DNA of 64,000 nucleotides from Fodinibacter luteus. GTDB lineage: Bacteria; Actinomycetota; Actinomycetes; Actinomycetales; Dermatophilaceae. Position 1 is the stretch's first letter; each line of letters begins with the position of its first letter. A program made the position numbers and the translations under genes. The stretch spans positions 310,001 through 374,000 of the forward strand of contig NZ_BAABGM010000003.1 of the NCBI RefSeq assembly GCF_039541575.1, read 5' to 3'. Positions 1 to 9,438 of the stretch are shown piece by piece. Under the pieces are notes generated by a model. The model was not told the origin of the DNA. It was given only the letters and a program-made list of their open reading frames with translations, and made no database searches.

Positions 1-106
1 AGAACGCGAAGAACAGGCCGAGGAGGACCGCCCCGATGGTGAGGAGCGAGCGACGACGGCGCCGGGCGCGCACCGACGCGTCGGCCTCGGTCGTGTAGTC
101 GCTCAC
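1..106 (-). CDS. N-terminus of a membrane protein, probably LytR C-terminal-domain type (partial)
   Basis: Only the first 35 codons are inside the window; the gene runs off the left edge. A GTG start is preceded by a GGGGA Shine-Dalgarno-like stretch 5 nt upstream. The visible protein is a short acidic start (VSDYTTEADASVRARRRR), a run of arginines, then a hydrophobic segment (LLTIGAVLLGLFFAF), the topology of a type II single-pass protein with an extracellular C-terminus. It lies 10 nt downstream of the preceding small gene on the same strand, so the two probably share a transcript. The LytR_C guess comes from recalled gene pairing in actinobacteria, not from visible domain sequence. Confidence 0.5.
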   Translation of the reverse strand, partial: MSDYTTEADASVRARRRRRSLLTIGAVLLGLFFAF

Positions 107-116
107 CCCGTCCCCC

Positions 117-407
117 TCAGAGCGAGAGCACCCGCGCGTGGAGGGTGGGCCGCTGCTGCAGTGCGGCCCGCAGGGCGCGGTGCAGCCCGTCCTCGAGGTA
201 GAGGGTGCCCTCCCACTCCACGACGTGAGCGAACAGGTCGCCGTAGAAGGTGGAGTCCTCGGAGAGCAGCATCTGCAGGTCGAGCTCGCGCTTGGTCGTG
301 ACGAGATCGTCGAGTCGCACGAGGCGCGGGGGCACGTTCGACCACTGCCGCGTCGTGTACCCGTGGTCGGGGTAGGGGCGGGTGTCGCCGACTGCCTTGA
401 AGATCAC
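117..407 (-). CDS. small conserved actinobacterial protein (often labelled VapB-family)
   Basis: A 96-residue protein starting VIFKAVGDTRPYPDHG and ending HARVLSL, with the conserved-looking core VRLDDLVTTKRELD and EDSTFYGDLFAHVVEW. I recognise it as a widespread actinobacterial family that automated annotation often calls a VapB-like antitoxin, but no toxin gene is next to it, so no toxin-antitoxin role is claimed. Start choice: a TACAGT box (415-420) lies exactly 7 nt before GTG 407, the leaderless pattern seen at many genes here; the upstream in-frame GTG at 416 would fall inside that box. It is divergent from the DUF853 gene. Confidence 0.7.
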   Translation of the reverse strand: MIFKAVGDTRPYPDHGYTTRQWSNVPPRLVRLDDLVTTKRELDLQMLLSEDSTFYGDLFAHVVEWEGTLYLEDGLHRALRAALQQRPTLHARVLSL

Positions 408-414
408 GGAGTTC

Positions 415-470
415 ACTGTATGCCGCGCCGTCCCGGCCCGCCGGACCGACGCCCGCGAGCGGGCTAGATT
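415..470. promoter_or_regulatory. divergent promoter region, both genes apparently leaderless
   Basis: TACAGT on the minus strand (415-420) lies 7 nt before GTG 407. TAGATT on the plus strand (465-470) lies 6 nt before GTG 477. Both boxes keep the key A at position 2 and T at position 6 of an actinobacterial -10 element, and neither start has a Shine-Dalgarno sequence, so transcription probably begins at or next to the start codons. Confidence 0.5.
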
Positions 471-476
471 GGCGCG

Positions 477-2192
<1,716 letters not shown>

Positions 2193-2237
2193 CGTCTCCC
2201 TCCACGAGTACGGAAGTGGTCGCCCCGGCAACCGTTT

Positions 2238-2333
2238 CCGCACTCACGGCAGGGGAGACGGCGTCACTCACGGCGGGGAGAACGGCGCCGCTCACGGCGC
2301 GGAGTACGGCCGCACTCACCGCGGGGAGAACGG
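2238..2333. repeat. 24-bp imperfect tandem repeat, four copies
   Basis: Four consecutive 24-bp units begin at 2238, 2262, 2286 and 2310, each close to CNGCACTCACGGCGGGGAG plus ACGG; a fifth partial unit runs to the stop of the next gene. The array fills most of the 150-bp gap between convergent genes. No coding or hairpin role is evident. Confidence 0.75.
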
Positions 2334-2342
2334 CGGCGCCGC

Positions 2343-2750
2343 TCAGGGGCGCACGTGGTCGAGGGTGAGCACGGCACGGGCGTACGCGCACTCGAGGTCG
2401 GGGTCGGTGACGGTGCGCACGTAGCCCGGCGCGACGGCATACGTCAGCTCCCAGCCCTGCTCGATGCGCCGCACGACCTCGAGCCGGTCGCCGAGCAGCC
2501 CGCGCAGCTGGTCCTCGCGCGGGAGCCAGATGGCCTGGTCGAGCGTCACGGAGTCCAGCGCCCACTCGGTGGTGCCGTTGAACCCGAGGAGGGACTGGTC
2601 GCGGTAGGTCTGCACCTCGACGGTGAGGTCGCTGATCCAGAAGACCTCGCCGGTGAGCAGCTCGGCGTCGATGACGAAGCGGTCGCCGGCGGCCGGCTCC
2701 CAGAGCACACCGGACCGGACGAGGGCCCGGGCGAGCTCGACCGTGATCAT
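2343..2750 (-). CDS. conserved actinobacterial protein of unknown function
   Basis: 135 residues starting MITVELARALVRSGVLWEPAAGDRFVIDAE, with the conserved-looking stretches FNGTTEWALDSV and WLPREDQL. I recognise a family common in actinobacteria that some databases call CpaE-like; nothing here resembles the CpaE ATPase, so that name is not used. No signal peptide or membrane segment is visible. ATG 2750 is preceded by GAGAAT 6 nt upstream, a plausible leaderless -10, and there is no Shine-Dalgarno sequence. It is convergent with the DUF853 gene and divergent from the AhpD-like gene. Confidence 0.65.
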   Translation of the reverse strand: MITVELARALVRSGVLWEPAAGDRFVIDAELLTGEVFWISDLTVEVQTYRDQSLLGFNGTTEWALDSVTLDQAIWLPREDQLRGLLGDRLEVVRRIEQGWELTYAVAPGYVRTVTDPDLECAYARAVLTLDHVRP

Positions 2751-2801
2751 GGTGACATTCTCACCCAGGGTCGCCCGGCCCAATTGGCGCCGGTCCAAGG
2801 T

Positions 2802-2817
2802 ATACCCTGCGGGGTAT
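2802..2817. promoter_or_regulatory. CsoR/CstR-type operator palindrome
   Basis: ATACCC-TGCG-GGGTAT is a perfect 6-bp inverted repeat with a 4-bp spacer, 29 bp upstream of the AhpD-like gene. It matches the pattern of operators bound by the CsoR/RcnR/CstR family (copper-, nickel- or persulfide-sensing repressors). No CsoR gene is in the window. The site is visible; the regulator is inferred. Confidence 0.5.
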
Positions 2818-2846
2818 CACGAACTGGACGAACGAGGGAGATACCC

Positions 2847-3215
2847 ATGAGTCACGAGAACGGTCACGGCCCCGCGGTCCTGGAGGGGCTGCGCACGCCG
2901 TCCAAGGCCCTGCGGTCCGCGATCCCGGACGTCTACGCGGGGTTCTCCTCCATGCACAGGGCGGCGCTCGAGCCGGGAACCGTCGACGCGAAGACCAAGG
3001 AGCTCATCGCCCTTGGCATCAGCGTCGCTCAGCAGTGCGACGGGTGCATCGCGTCCCACGCCCGAGGGGCCGCCATGAAGGGCGCCACCCCCGAGGAGGT
3101 CGCCGAGACCATCGGCGTCGCCATCCTCATGATCGGCGGCCCCGGCACCGTCTACGGGCCCCGGGCCTACGACGCCTTCCTCGAGTTCCACGAGAAGTAC
3201 GCCGCCAAGGGCTGA
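2847..3215 (+). CDS. carboxymuconolactone decarboxylase / AhpD-like protein
   Basis: 122 residues with the AhpD-family signature: TKELIALGISVAQQCDGCIASHARGA (about residues 48-73), whose CxxC pair (QCDGC) and following His are the redox-active site in AhpD-like proteins. The length fits a one-domain family member. ATG 2847 has a strong GAGGGAG ribosome site (2834-2840) 6 nt upstream. A CsoR/CstR-type palindrome lies in the promoter region, which suggests induction by metal or sulfane sulfur stress. A 9-bp hairpin follows the stop. Likely a thiol peroxidase-type reductase; substrate unknown. Confidence 0.85.
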   Translation: MSHENGHGPAVLEGLRTPSKALRSAIPDVYAGFSSMHRAALEPGTVDAKTKELIALGISVAQQCDGCIASHARGAAMKGATPEEVAETIGVAILMIGGPGTVYGPRAYDAFLEFHEKYAAKG

Positions 3216-3236
3216 GCCGGGGAGGCGCCCCGGCTC
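3214..3236 (+). terminator. hairpin terminator overlapping the stop of the AhpD-like gene
   Basis: GAGCCGGGG (3214-3222), a 5-nt loop, then CCCCGGCTC (3228-3236) give a perfect 9-bp GC stem that starts within the TGA stop. There is no U-tract, as is usual for high-GC actinobacteria. Confidence 0.7.
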
Positions 3237-3311
3237 CCTCCAGCGTCCGAGGAGCATGACCTACGGCGTGGTCCTCGCTGCTCCAACAGCGACTACCACG
3301 CGGTAGCCCGC

Positions 3312-3378
3312 GCGGGACCGCCGACGGCGCGAGCCGCGCGCCCACTGCATGCGGACCGCCGCGGACGGCGCGAACCGC
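3312..3378. repeat. two imperfect copies of a ~27-bp GC-rich direct repeat
   Basis: Copies at 3312-3337 and 3351-3378 share GCGG(G)ACCGCCG, GACGGCGCGA and CCGC with small indels. They lie between convergent genes. Function unknown. Confidence 0.5.
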
Positions 3379-3409
3379 ACCCCCGCGCCGGGCTGCCCAG
3401 CCCGAGGTG

Positions 3410-4342
3410 TCAGCCGAGCAGCCAGACGACGAGCGTGATGATCGGGACCGCGCCGATCGTCGTCACGAGGATGGTGTCGCGAGCCAGGGTCGTCGACCGG
3501 TCGTACCGTGTCGCGTGCACGAAGATGTTCTGTGCCGTGGGCAGGCTCGAGCACACGACGACGGCGAGCAGCGGGTGGCCGGTCAGGCCGAGCGCGTGGT
3601 GCGCCACGGCATACGCCACGAGCGGCTGCACGGCGAGCTTGAGGCTGCTCGTCAGGGCGAGCTCGGCGGCGGGCACGACGCCGCCGAACCCGGGCCCGAG
3701 CCGCAGCGCGATGCCGTAGGCCAGGAGCATGCCGGGCACTGCCATGGCGCCGATCAGCTCGACCGGGTCGGCGACGATGGGGGGCAGCTGCCAACCGGTC
3801 ACCGACAGCAGCAGGCCGACGAGCGTGCCGATGGTCAGCGGGTTCGTGAACGGCCGCAGCAGGACGTCGCCGACGGACGGGCGGCGGCCCCGCACGTCGG
3901 CGTCGAGCACGGCGAGCGCCAGCGGCTGGAGGACGAGCAGCTGGAGCAGCAGGGTCGGGGCGACGAGGGCCGCGTCGCCGAGCACGTAGGCAGCGACGGG
4001 CAGGCCGAGGTTGCCGGCGTTGACGTACGAGCTCGCGAGGGCACCGATCACCTGCTCGCCGGAGGTCCGGCGCCACCGCCACCCCGCGAGCGCGGCGTAG
4101 CCGGCTGCCGGCACCGCCACCCCGGCGACCGTCGCGACGAGGCTTCGGGACAGCACGTCGCTGACATCGGCCTGAGCGACCGTCGTGACGAGCAGGGCCG
4201 GTGAGGCGACGAAGAACGCCACCCGGCTGAGCACCTGCTGCGCCCCGAGGTCGACGACTCCGAGGTGCGCGACGAGGGCGCCGACGCCGATGACCGCGAC
4301 GATCGTCGCGAATCCCAGGATCACTCCCTCCACACCCGCCAT
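3410..4342 (-). CDS. AEC (auxin efflux carrier) family transporter
   Basis: 310 residues, almost entirely hydrophobic with about ten predicted membrane segments in two halves, the family layout. Recognisable pieces are YVNAGNLGLPVAAYVLG in the first half and SSLPTAQNIFVHATRYD in the second, both typical of the family. AEC proteins export small organic acids such as malate or auxin-like compounds; the substrate here cannot be told. ATG 4342 matches the family N-terminus (MAGVEGVILGF), with no clear Shine-Dalgarno sequence. It is transcribed away from the neighbouring VOC gene's 3' end. Confidence 0.85.
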   Translation of the reverse strand: MAGVEGVILGFATIVAVIGVGALVAHLGVVDLGAQQVLSRVAFFVASPALLVTTVAQADVSDVLSRSLVATVAGVAVPAAGYAALAGWRWRRTSGEQVIGALASSYVNAGNLGLPVAAYVLGDAALVAPTLLLQLLVLQPLALAVLDADVRGRRPSVGDVLLRPFTNPLTIGTLVGLLLSVTGWQLPPIVADPVELIGAMAVPGMLLAYGIALRLGPGFGGVVPAAELALTSSLKLAVQPLVAYAVAHHALGLTGHPLLAVVVCSSLPTAQNIFVHATRYDRSTTLARDTILVTTIGAVPIITLVVWLLG

Positions 4343-4452
4343 GCTCGCGCGCGAGCGCCGGCGCCCACCCCGCCGTCCACCGGCTGGCGGGATGCCGACG
4401 TGCCCCGGCCCGGTGCCGGGCCGGTCTCCCTCGGCGAGCCGGCGTGCGGCGG

Positions 4453-4824
4453 TCAGCCCCAGTTCGCCGCGAGCGTCAGGCAGAACGGGTGCCCGCTCGG
4501 GTCGAGCAGAACTCGCCACGTCTCACCGGGCTGCTCCTCGGGGTACGTGGCACCCAGCTCGACGCACGCCGCGACCCCGGCGTCGAGGTCGTCGACCGCC
4601 AGATCGAGGTGGAACTGCTTGCTGCCGTGGGCGTTGGGCCACCCCGGTGACACGTGGTCGTCGAGTGTGCCGAATCCCAGGGCCATCCCGCCGGGGCCGC
4701 TGAGCATGGCGTAGCCGTCCTCCGCCGCGGCCACCTCCCAGCCGAGCACGGCCGACCAGAAGGCGGCGTCGCGGCGGGCGTCGGAGCTGTCGAGCGTGAG
4801 CATCTTCAGGCTGGCGAGTGTCAT
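4453..4824 (-). CDS. VOC (glyoxalase/bleomycin resistance fold) family protein
   Basis: 123 residues with a single vicinal-oxygen-chelate domain: MLTLDSSDARRDAAFWSAVLGW at the start, KQFHLDLAVDDLDAGVAA in the middle, and LLDPSGHPFCLT at the end. These are standard features of the two-beta-alpha-beta modules. The metal/substrate positions (H in FHLDLAV, D in LDPSGHPFC) fit the glyoxalase-like group, but the substrate is unknown. ATG 4824 has AGAGGA 7 nt upstream. It is divergent from an AraC regulator, across a gap holding 7-bp tandem repeats. Confidence 0.85.
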   Translation of the reverse strand: MTLASLKMLTLDSSDARRDAAFWSAVLGWEVAAAEDGYAMLSGPGGMALGFGTLDDHVSPGWPNAHGSKQFHLDLAVDDLDAGVAACVELGATYPEEQPGETWRVLLDPSGHPFCLTLAANWG

Positions 4825-4834
4825 CGTGGTCCTC

Positions 4835-4862
4835 TGGTCGGTGGTCGGTGGTCGGTGGTCGG
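4835..4862. repeat. four perfect 7-bp tandem repeats (TGGTCGG) between divergent genes
   Basis: TGGTCGG is repeated exactly four times at 4835-4862, followed by degenerate copies to about 4890. The array starts 11 bp upstream of the VOC start codon and covers the 5' region of that gene, so copy-number slippage would change promoter or leader spacing. Confidence 0.8.
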
Positions 4863-4928
4863 TTCGGCCCGGTTGGTGGTCGATGGTCGGTTCGGGCCGA
4901 TGTCGTCCACCTTCCCTAGGCTGGGCGG

Positions 4929-5825
4929 GTGCCCGATAGGACAAAGGCGACACCACCGCCCACGGCCACCGTGGCCGGGGTGCTCCGGCCCGGCGAGCTG
5001 TCCCGCCACGTCGACCTCGCCCGCGACCCCGCAGGCCCGGTGGCCGGTCGTTGGGTCGAGAACCGCTGGTCGCTGCGGTGGCACCTGCCCCCCGGGCGCT
5101 GGTACGACAGCGAGATCCTGCCGCACCCGACGTGCTCCCTGACCGTCGAGCTCGGCAGCCACCCGCGGGCTGGGATTCCGGCCGGCGAGACGGTCGTGGT
5201 CACCGGCGTGTGCACCCGTCGGTTCGACGTCGAGGTTCGCGGCTGGGGGCGGGTGCTCGGTCTGCGCTTCCGCCCCGGTGGGCTTGCCGCACTCACCGGC
5301 CACCCGGCATCCGCCTGGACGAACCGGTCGGTCGCGGCGAGTGACGTGCTGCCCGCGCACCTCACCGAGGCGCTCTCCGACCCCGACCTCGTGGGGCTCG
5401 ACGCCGCGGCCTGGGCCGACGTGGCGGAGGCCGGTCTGGCCGTGCTCGCCGACAACAGGCCGGACCCGCGCTACGACCTGCTCCTCGAGGTGGTCGCCGA
5501 CATGCTCGCCGACCGAACCATGCTCACTGTGGCCGACGTCGCGGACCGCCACGCCGTGACGGTCCGTACCCTGCAGCGGCTCTTCACCCACTACGTCGGC
5601 GTGGGCCCGAAGTGGGTGCTCGGGCGCTACCGCATGCACGACGCGGTCAGCGACCTCGACGCCGGGTTCCACGGCACGCTCACCGACCTCGCCGTGCGCT
5701 ACGGCTGGTACGACCAGGCCCACTTCACGCGCGACTTCACCGAGCTCATCGGCGTGACCCCGGGCCGGTACCGCGACCGGACGACGGCAGCGGATGCCGG
5801 GCGCGCGGCATCCGCTGCCGGCTGA
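4929..5825 (+). CDS. AraC-family transcriptional regulator
   Basis: 298 residues. The N-terminal ~160 residues form a sensor domain of the type seen in many actinobacterial AraC proteins (WHLPPGRWYDSEILPHPTC, then VLGLRFRPGG). The C-terminal ~100 residues hold the two AraC helix-turn-helix motifs (LTVADVADRHAVTVRTLQRLF and LTDLAVRYGWYDQAHFTRDF, ending GVTPGRYR). Start GTG 4929 follows TAGGCT by 6 nt, a leaderless arrangement. The C-terminal tail holds an inverted pair of GGATGCCG octamers (5792-5813) encoding ADAGRAASA. It is divergent from the VOC gene, a possible target. Confidence 0.9.
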   Translation: MPDRTKATPPPTATVAGVLRPGELSRHVDLARDPAGPVAGRWVENRWSLRWHLPPGRWYDSEILPHPTCSLTVELGSHPRAGIPAGETVVVTGVCTRRFDVEVRGWGRVLGLRFRPGGLAALTGHPASAWTNRSVAASDVLPAHLTEALSDPDLVGLDAAAWADVAEAGLAVLADNRPDPRYDLLLEVVADMLADRTMLTVADVADRHAVTVRTLQRLFTHYVGVGPKWVLGRYRMHDAVSDLDAGFHGTLTDLAVRYGWYDQAHFTRDFTELIGVTPGRYRDRTTAADAGRAASAAG

Positions 5826-5840
5826 GCGCGAGCGCCCGCC

Positions 5841-7751
5841 TCAGGCTCCCGGGCGGAGCACGGGACCGAGGGCGTCGAGCACCGAGACGTCCTCGATCGT
5901 GCCGGGCACGGTCGGGGTCTTGCCGTCGGCGAGCTCGCGCATCGTCTTGCGCAGGATCTTCCCCGAGCGCGTCTTCGGCAGCCCGGCGACGATGTCGACC
6001 TGCTTGAGGCTCGCCACCGCCCCGACCTCGTCACGGACCCGCTGGACGAGCTCGCGGCGGATGCGCTCGCCGTCCGCCCCCGCGGCGTCGATGCCGCCCT
6101 TGAGCACGACGAGGCCGCGCGGCACCTGGCCCTTGAAGTCGTCGGCGACGCCGATGACGGCGCACTCGGCGACCGCGGGGTGACCGGCGAGGGCGGCCTC
6201 GATCGACCCGGTCGACAGCCGGTGCCCGGCGACGTTGAGCACGTCGTCGGTGCGCCCCATGACGTAGAGGTAACCGTCCTCGTCGATCATCCCGCCGTCG
6301 CCGGTGAGGTAGTAGCCGTCGTAGACCGAGAGGTACCCGGCGATGTAGCGCTCGTCGTCCTGCCACAGCGTCGGCAGCGTGCCCGGCGGCAGGGGCAGGC
6401 GGATCGCGATGGCGCCCTCGTGCCCCGGGGGCATGGGCTGGCCGGCGTCGTCGAGCACCTGCACGTCGTAGCCCGGCACCCGAACCGACGGGGAGCCGGC
6501 CTTGATCGGCATCGGCTCGAGGCCGCGCAGGTTCGCGGCGATCGGCCAGCCCGTCTCGGTCTGCCACCAGTTGTCGACGACGGGGACGCCGAGCACGCTG
6601 CTCGCCCACTCGTAGGTGTCGGGGTCGAGGCGCTCCCCGGCGAGGAAGAGGGTCTGCAGCGACGACAGGTCGTGGCCGGCCATGAGCGAGCCGGTGGGGT
6701 CCTCGCGCTTGATGGCGCGGTAGGCCGTCGGGGCCGTGAACATCGCCTTGACGCCGTGGTCGCCGATGACCCGCCAGAACGCGCTCGCGTCGGGGGTGCC
6801 GACGGGCTTGCCCTCGTAGAGCACCGTCGTCGCCCCGGTGAGCAGGGGCGCGTAGACGATGTAGGAGTGCCCGACGACCCAGCCGACGTCGGATGCCGTG
6901 AACCACACGTCCCCCGGGCCGACGTCGTAGACGTTCTCCATCGACCAGCGCAGCGCGACGGCGTGACCGCCGTTGTCGCGGACGATCCCCTTCGGGCGGC
7001 CCGTCGTGCCGGAGGTGTAGAGCACGTAGAGCGGGTCGGTCGCCTCGACCTCCACGCAGTCGGCCGGCTCGGCATCCGCGACGAGCTCGTGCCAGTCGAG
7101 CTCCTCCCAGTCGGTGTCCCGCTCGCCGACCGACGCCTCGGCCTGCTCGCGCTGGAGGACGATGACCGACTCGGGCGTGTGGCTGCTGCGGTCGAGGGCG
7201 GCGTCGAGCATCGGCTTGTACTCGACGACGCGGCTCGGCTCGATGCCGCAGCTCGCGGCGACGATGACGGTGGGCTGGGCGTCCTCGATACGGGCGGCGA
7301 GCTCGGCCGGGGCGAACCCGCCGAAGACCACCGAGTGGATCGCCCCGAGCCGGGCGCACGCGAGCATCGCCACGACGGCCTCGGGCACCATCGGCATGTA
7401 GATGACGACGCGGTCGCCCTTGTCCACCCCCAGCGAGGCCAGCGCACCGGCGAACGTGGCCACCCGCTCGAGCAGCTCGGCGTACGTGAACGTCTCGACG
7501 ACCCCGGTGACCGGGCTGTCGTAGATGAGCGCGGCCTGGTCACCGCGGCCGTCGCGCACGTGCCGGTCGAGCGCGTTGAAGCAGGTGTTGAGCGTGCCGC
7601 CGCGGAACCAGCGGTAGAACGGGGGGTTCGTGTCGTCGAGCACCGTCGTGGGCTCGGTGATCCACTCGACGGCCTTGGCGGCCTGCCCCCAGAACGTCGT
7701 CGAGTCGGTGATCGACTGCTCGTATGCCGCTGCGTAGGCGCCGGTGCTCAT
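5841..7751 (-). CDS. prpE: propionyl-CoA synthetase, AMP-forming
   Basis: 636 residues. ANL-superfamily core: YTSGTTGRPKGIVRDNGG (about residues 241-258, P-loop and specificity loop), DNWWQTETGWPI (A5), YYLTGDGG (A7), and PKTRSGKILRKTMR near the end, with the lysine that is acetylated and catalytic in acyl-CoA synthetases. The GIVRDNGG loop and length distinguish PrpE from Acs, which is also present here at 58.4 kb. It converts propionate, CoA and ATP to propionyl-CoA in the cytosol. It is the downstream partner of the MFS gene: its ATG overlaps that gene's stop by 4 bp (ATGA), so the two are translationally coupled and the transporter may carry a related acid. Confidence 0.9.
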   Translation of the reverse strand: MSTGAYAAAYEQSITDSTTFWGQAAKAVEWITEPTTVLDDTNPPFYRWFRGGTLNTCFNALDRHVRDGRGDQAALIYDSPVTGVVETFTYAELLERVATFAGALASLGVDKGDRVVIYMPMVPEAVVAMLACARLGAIHSVVFGGFAPAELAARIEDAQPTVIVAASCGIEPSRVVEYKPMLDAALDRSSHTPESVIVLQREQAEASVGERDTDWEELDWHELVADAEPADCVEVEATDPLYVLYTSGTTGRPKGIVRDNGGHAVALRWSMENVYDVGPGDVWFTASDVGWVVGHSYIVYAPLLTGATTVLYEGKPVGTPDASAFWRVIGDHGVKAMFTAPTAYRAIKREDPTGSLMAGHDLSSLQTLFLAGERLDPDTYEWASSVLGVPVVDNWWQTETGWPIAANLRGLEPMPIKAGSPSVRVPGYDVQVLDDAGQPMPPGHEGAIAIRLPLPPGTLPTLWQDDERYIAGYLSVYDGYYLTGDGGMIDEDGYLYVMGRTDDVLNVAGHRLSTGSIEAALAGHPAVAECAVIGVADDFKGQVPRGLVVLKGGIDAAGADGERIRRELVQRVRDEVGAVASLKQVDIVAGLPKTRSGKILRKTMRELADGKTPTVPGTIEDVSVLDALGPVLRPGA

Positions 7752-9193
7752 GGCACCTCATCGTGGCGAGGCGCGGGCCCCTTCGCCAGCCGTCCGGCGC
7801 GAACCGTCCGTGGACGGGCGGTCTGCCGCGCCGAGCGGGCAGGGGTGCCCGGTTCCGAGGATGCCGTCGCGGGCACCTCGGTCCCCGCGGCGGGGACCCG
7901 GATGAGGAGGCTGAGGATCACCCCGAGAACGGCGATGACGAAGGGGTACACGCCGACCGCGACCCGGAAGGCGGCGCCGGGGTCGGGCCCCGGGTCATTG
8001 CCCGAGTAGTAGCCGAACAGCAGGCCCAGCGACCCCAGCCCGATGCCGGCCGTCGCACCGGTGAGCCGGCTGAAGAACCCGAACGCCGACAGGAACAGTC
8101 CTTCGCGGTGCTGCCCGTGGCGGCGGATGTCGTCGTCGACCACCCGGGCCTGGATGAGGTCGTTGGTCGCCAGCAGGCCCGACCAGCCCAGGGCCACGAC
8201 CCCCAGTCCGGCGATCGCCGAGGCCAAGGAGGTGGCGAGGTAGAACGGCACGAACCCACCGGCGAGGAAGACGAAGGCCAGCCGCCACGCGAACGGCGCC
8301 CCCCGCCGGCGCACGAGCCCGGTCCAGACGGGCAGGGCGACGGCGGCGATCGCGATCGAGGACCCGATGAGCCACAGCGAGTTCGCGACCGGTAGGCCGA
8401 GGGAGTACTTCACGTACAGCTGGACCCCGGCCAGGACGAACGCGAGGGGGACGAGGTAGCAGGCGGTGGCGAGGCCCACGAGCCAGAAGTGGGGGTTGCG
8501 CAGGATGACCCGGGCGCCGGTGAGGAACCCGTCGTGGCCCTCGGCGACGCGGGCCGGGTCCTCGCGGACGTTCAGGGCCATGAACAGCAGGGCCGCGAGT
8601 GCGAGGCCCGCGTACAGGAGGGCGGTCGTCCGGAAGCCGGACGGCGAGTCCTCCGCGCCGAACACGCTCGTCGTCAGGGCCGGTGTGGCGGCCAGCGCGA
8701 TCGCGAACCCGATGAGCTGGAACGCCTGGCGCAGGGAGTTGGCCCCGGCACGGCGGTGCTCGTCACGGAAGAGCTCGGGCAGCAGGGCGTTGTAGTTCGC
8801 CGCGTACATCGAGTCGGCGGCCTCGCAGAGGATCGCGAAGAAGGCGAACCAGGCGACGAGCGCCACCCCGTCGAGGGTGCTCGGCGCCCAGAAGAAGCCC
8901 ACGAGACCGGCGGTGAGGAGCACCGCCCCCACGACGAGCCACGGACGTCGCCGCCCCCACCGGGTGCGCGTGCGGTCGGACAGGTGACCGAGCACCGGGT
9001 TGTCGACGGCATCCAGCACGGCGTACACCGCCATGACCGTGCCGTAGGCGCGCACGTCGAGCCCGAGGATGTCCACGTAGAACAGCAACGTGGAGACCCG
9101 GATGGTGTTGATGGGAATGGCCAGGCCGAACATCCCGATGGAGTAGCGCCAGGTGGGCATCGACCCCGTCGCCCGCCCGCCACCGCGCCTCAC
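7748..9193 (-). CDS. MFS transporter, glycoside-pentoside-hexuronide (MFS_2) type
   Basis: 481 residues with about twelve membrane segments. The signature DNPVLGHLSDRTRTRWGRRRPWLV sits after the second segment, as in sodium/melibiose-type symporters (MFS_2). The C-terminus carries a basic tail of about 45 residues. Start: the minus strand shows TAGCGT, 6 nt, then GTG 9193, the leaderless pattern; GTG 9199 would touch the box and ATG 9160 is a later alternative. Its stop overlaps the prpE start, which links it functionally to acyl-CoA formation. Substrate not determined. Confidence 0.8.
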   Translation of the reverse strand: MRRGGGRATGSMPTWRYSIGMFGLAIPINTIRVSTLLFYVDILGLDVRAYGTVMAVYAVLDAVDNPVLGHLSDRTRTRWGRRRPWLVVGAVLLTAGLVGFFWAPSTLDGVALVAWFAFFAILCEAADSMYAANYNALLPELFRDEHRRAGANSLRQAFQLIGFAIALAATPALTTSVFGAEDSPSGFRTTALLYAGLALAALLFMALNVREDPARVAEGHDGFLTGARVILRNPHFWLVGLATACYLVPLAFVLAGVQLYVKYSLGLPVANSLWLIGSSIAIAAVALPVWTGLVRRRGAPFAWRLAFVFLAGGFVPFYLATSLASAIAGLGVVALGWSGLLATNDLIQARVVDDDIRRHGQHREGLFLSAFGFFSRLTGATAGIGLGSLGLLFGYYSGNDPGPDPGAAFRVAVGVYPFVIAVLGVILSLLIRVPAAGTEVPATASSEPGTPARSARQTARPRTVRAGRLAKGPAPRHDEVP

Positions 9194-9236
9194 GCCCACA
9201 CGCTAGAGCAGCCGGCCCACGAGCACGGGTCAATGC

Positions 9237-9270
9237 GAAGACCCCCGGTCGCCGACTCCCGGGGGTCTTC
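9237..9270 (-). terminator. terminator of tRNA-Ser
   Basis: GAAGACCCCCGG (9237-9248) pairs perfectly with CCGGGGGTCTTC (9259-9270) across a 10-nt loop. It lies 4 bp past the tRNA 3' end on the minus strand. Confidence 0.85.
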
Positions 9271-9274
9271 GCGG

Positions 9275-9362
9275 TGGCGGAGGATGGGGGATTTGAACCC
9301 CCGAGGGTTTTATCCCAACACGATTTCCAATCGTGCGCACTAGGCCACTATGCGAATCCTCC
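9275..9362 (-). tRNA. tRNA-Ser(GGA), CCA encoded
   Basis: Acceptor stem GGAGGAT/ATCCTCC, discriminator G and an encoded CCA at 9277-9275. The anticodon arm is CACGA-TTGGAAA-TCGTG, so the anticodon is GGA (serine, UCC). The variable arm is long (GGGATAAAACCC), as in class II tRNAs, and the T arm is GGGGGTTCAAATCCCCC. Confidence 0.95.
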
Positions 9363-9438
9363 GCGGGCGAGGCTACTAGAGGGAGGGGGTCGGCCCGAAA
9401 TCGCCGTCAGGCCCTCGCGCGCAGCGCCACGCCGTCGG

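Noticed and set aside
117..407. VapB-type antitoxin label
   Set aside because: No VapC/PIN toxin gene adjacent and no clear AbrB or ribbon-helix-helix motif; left as a conserved protein.
2343..2750. CpaE pilus-assembly label
   Set aside because: Protein is only 135 residues and lacks any Walker motif or receiver domain.
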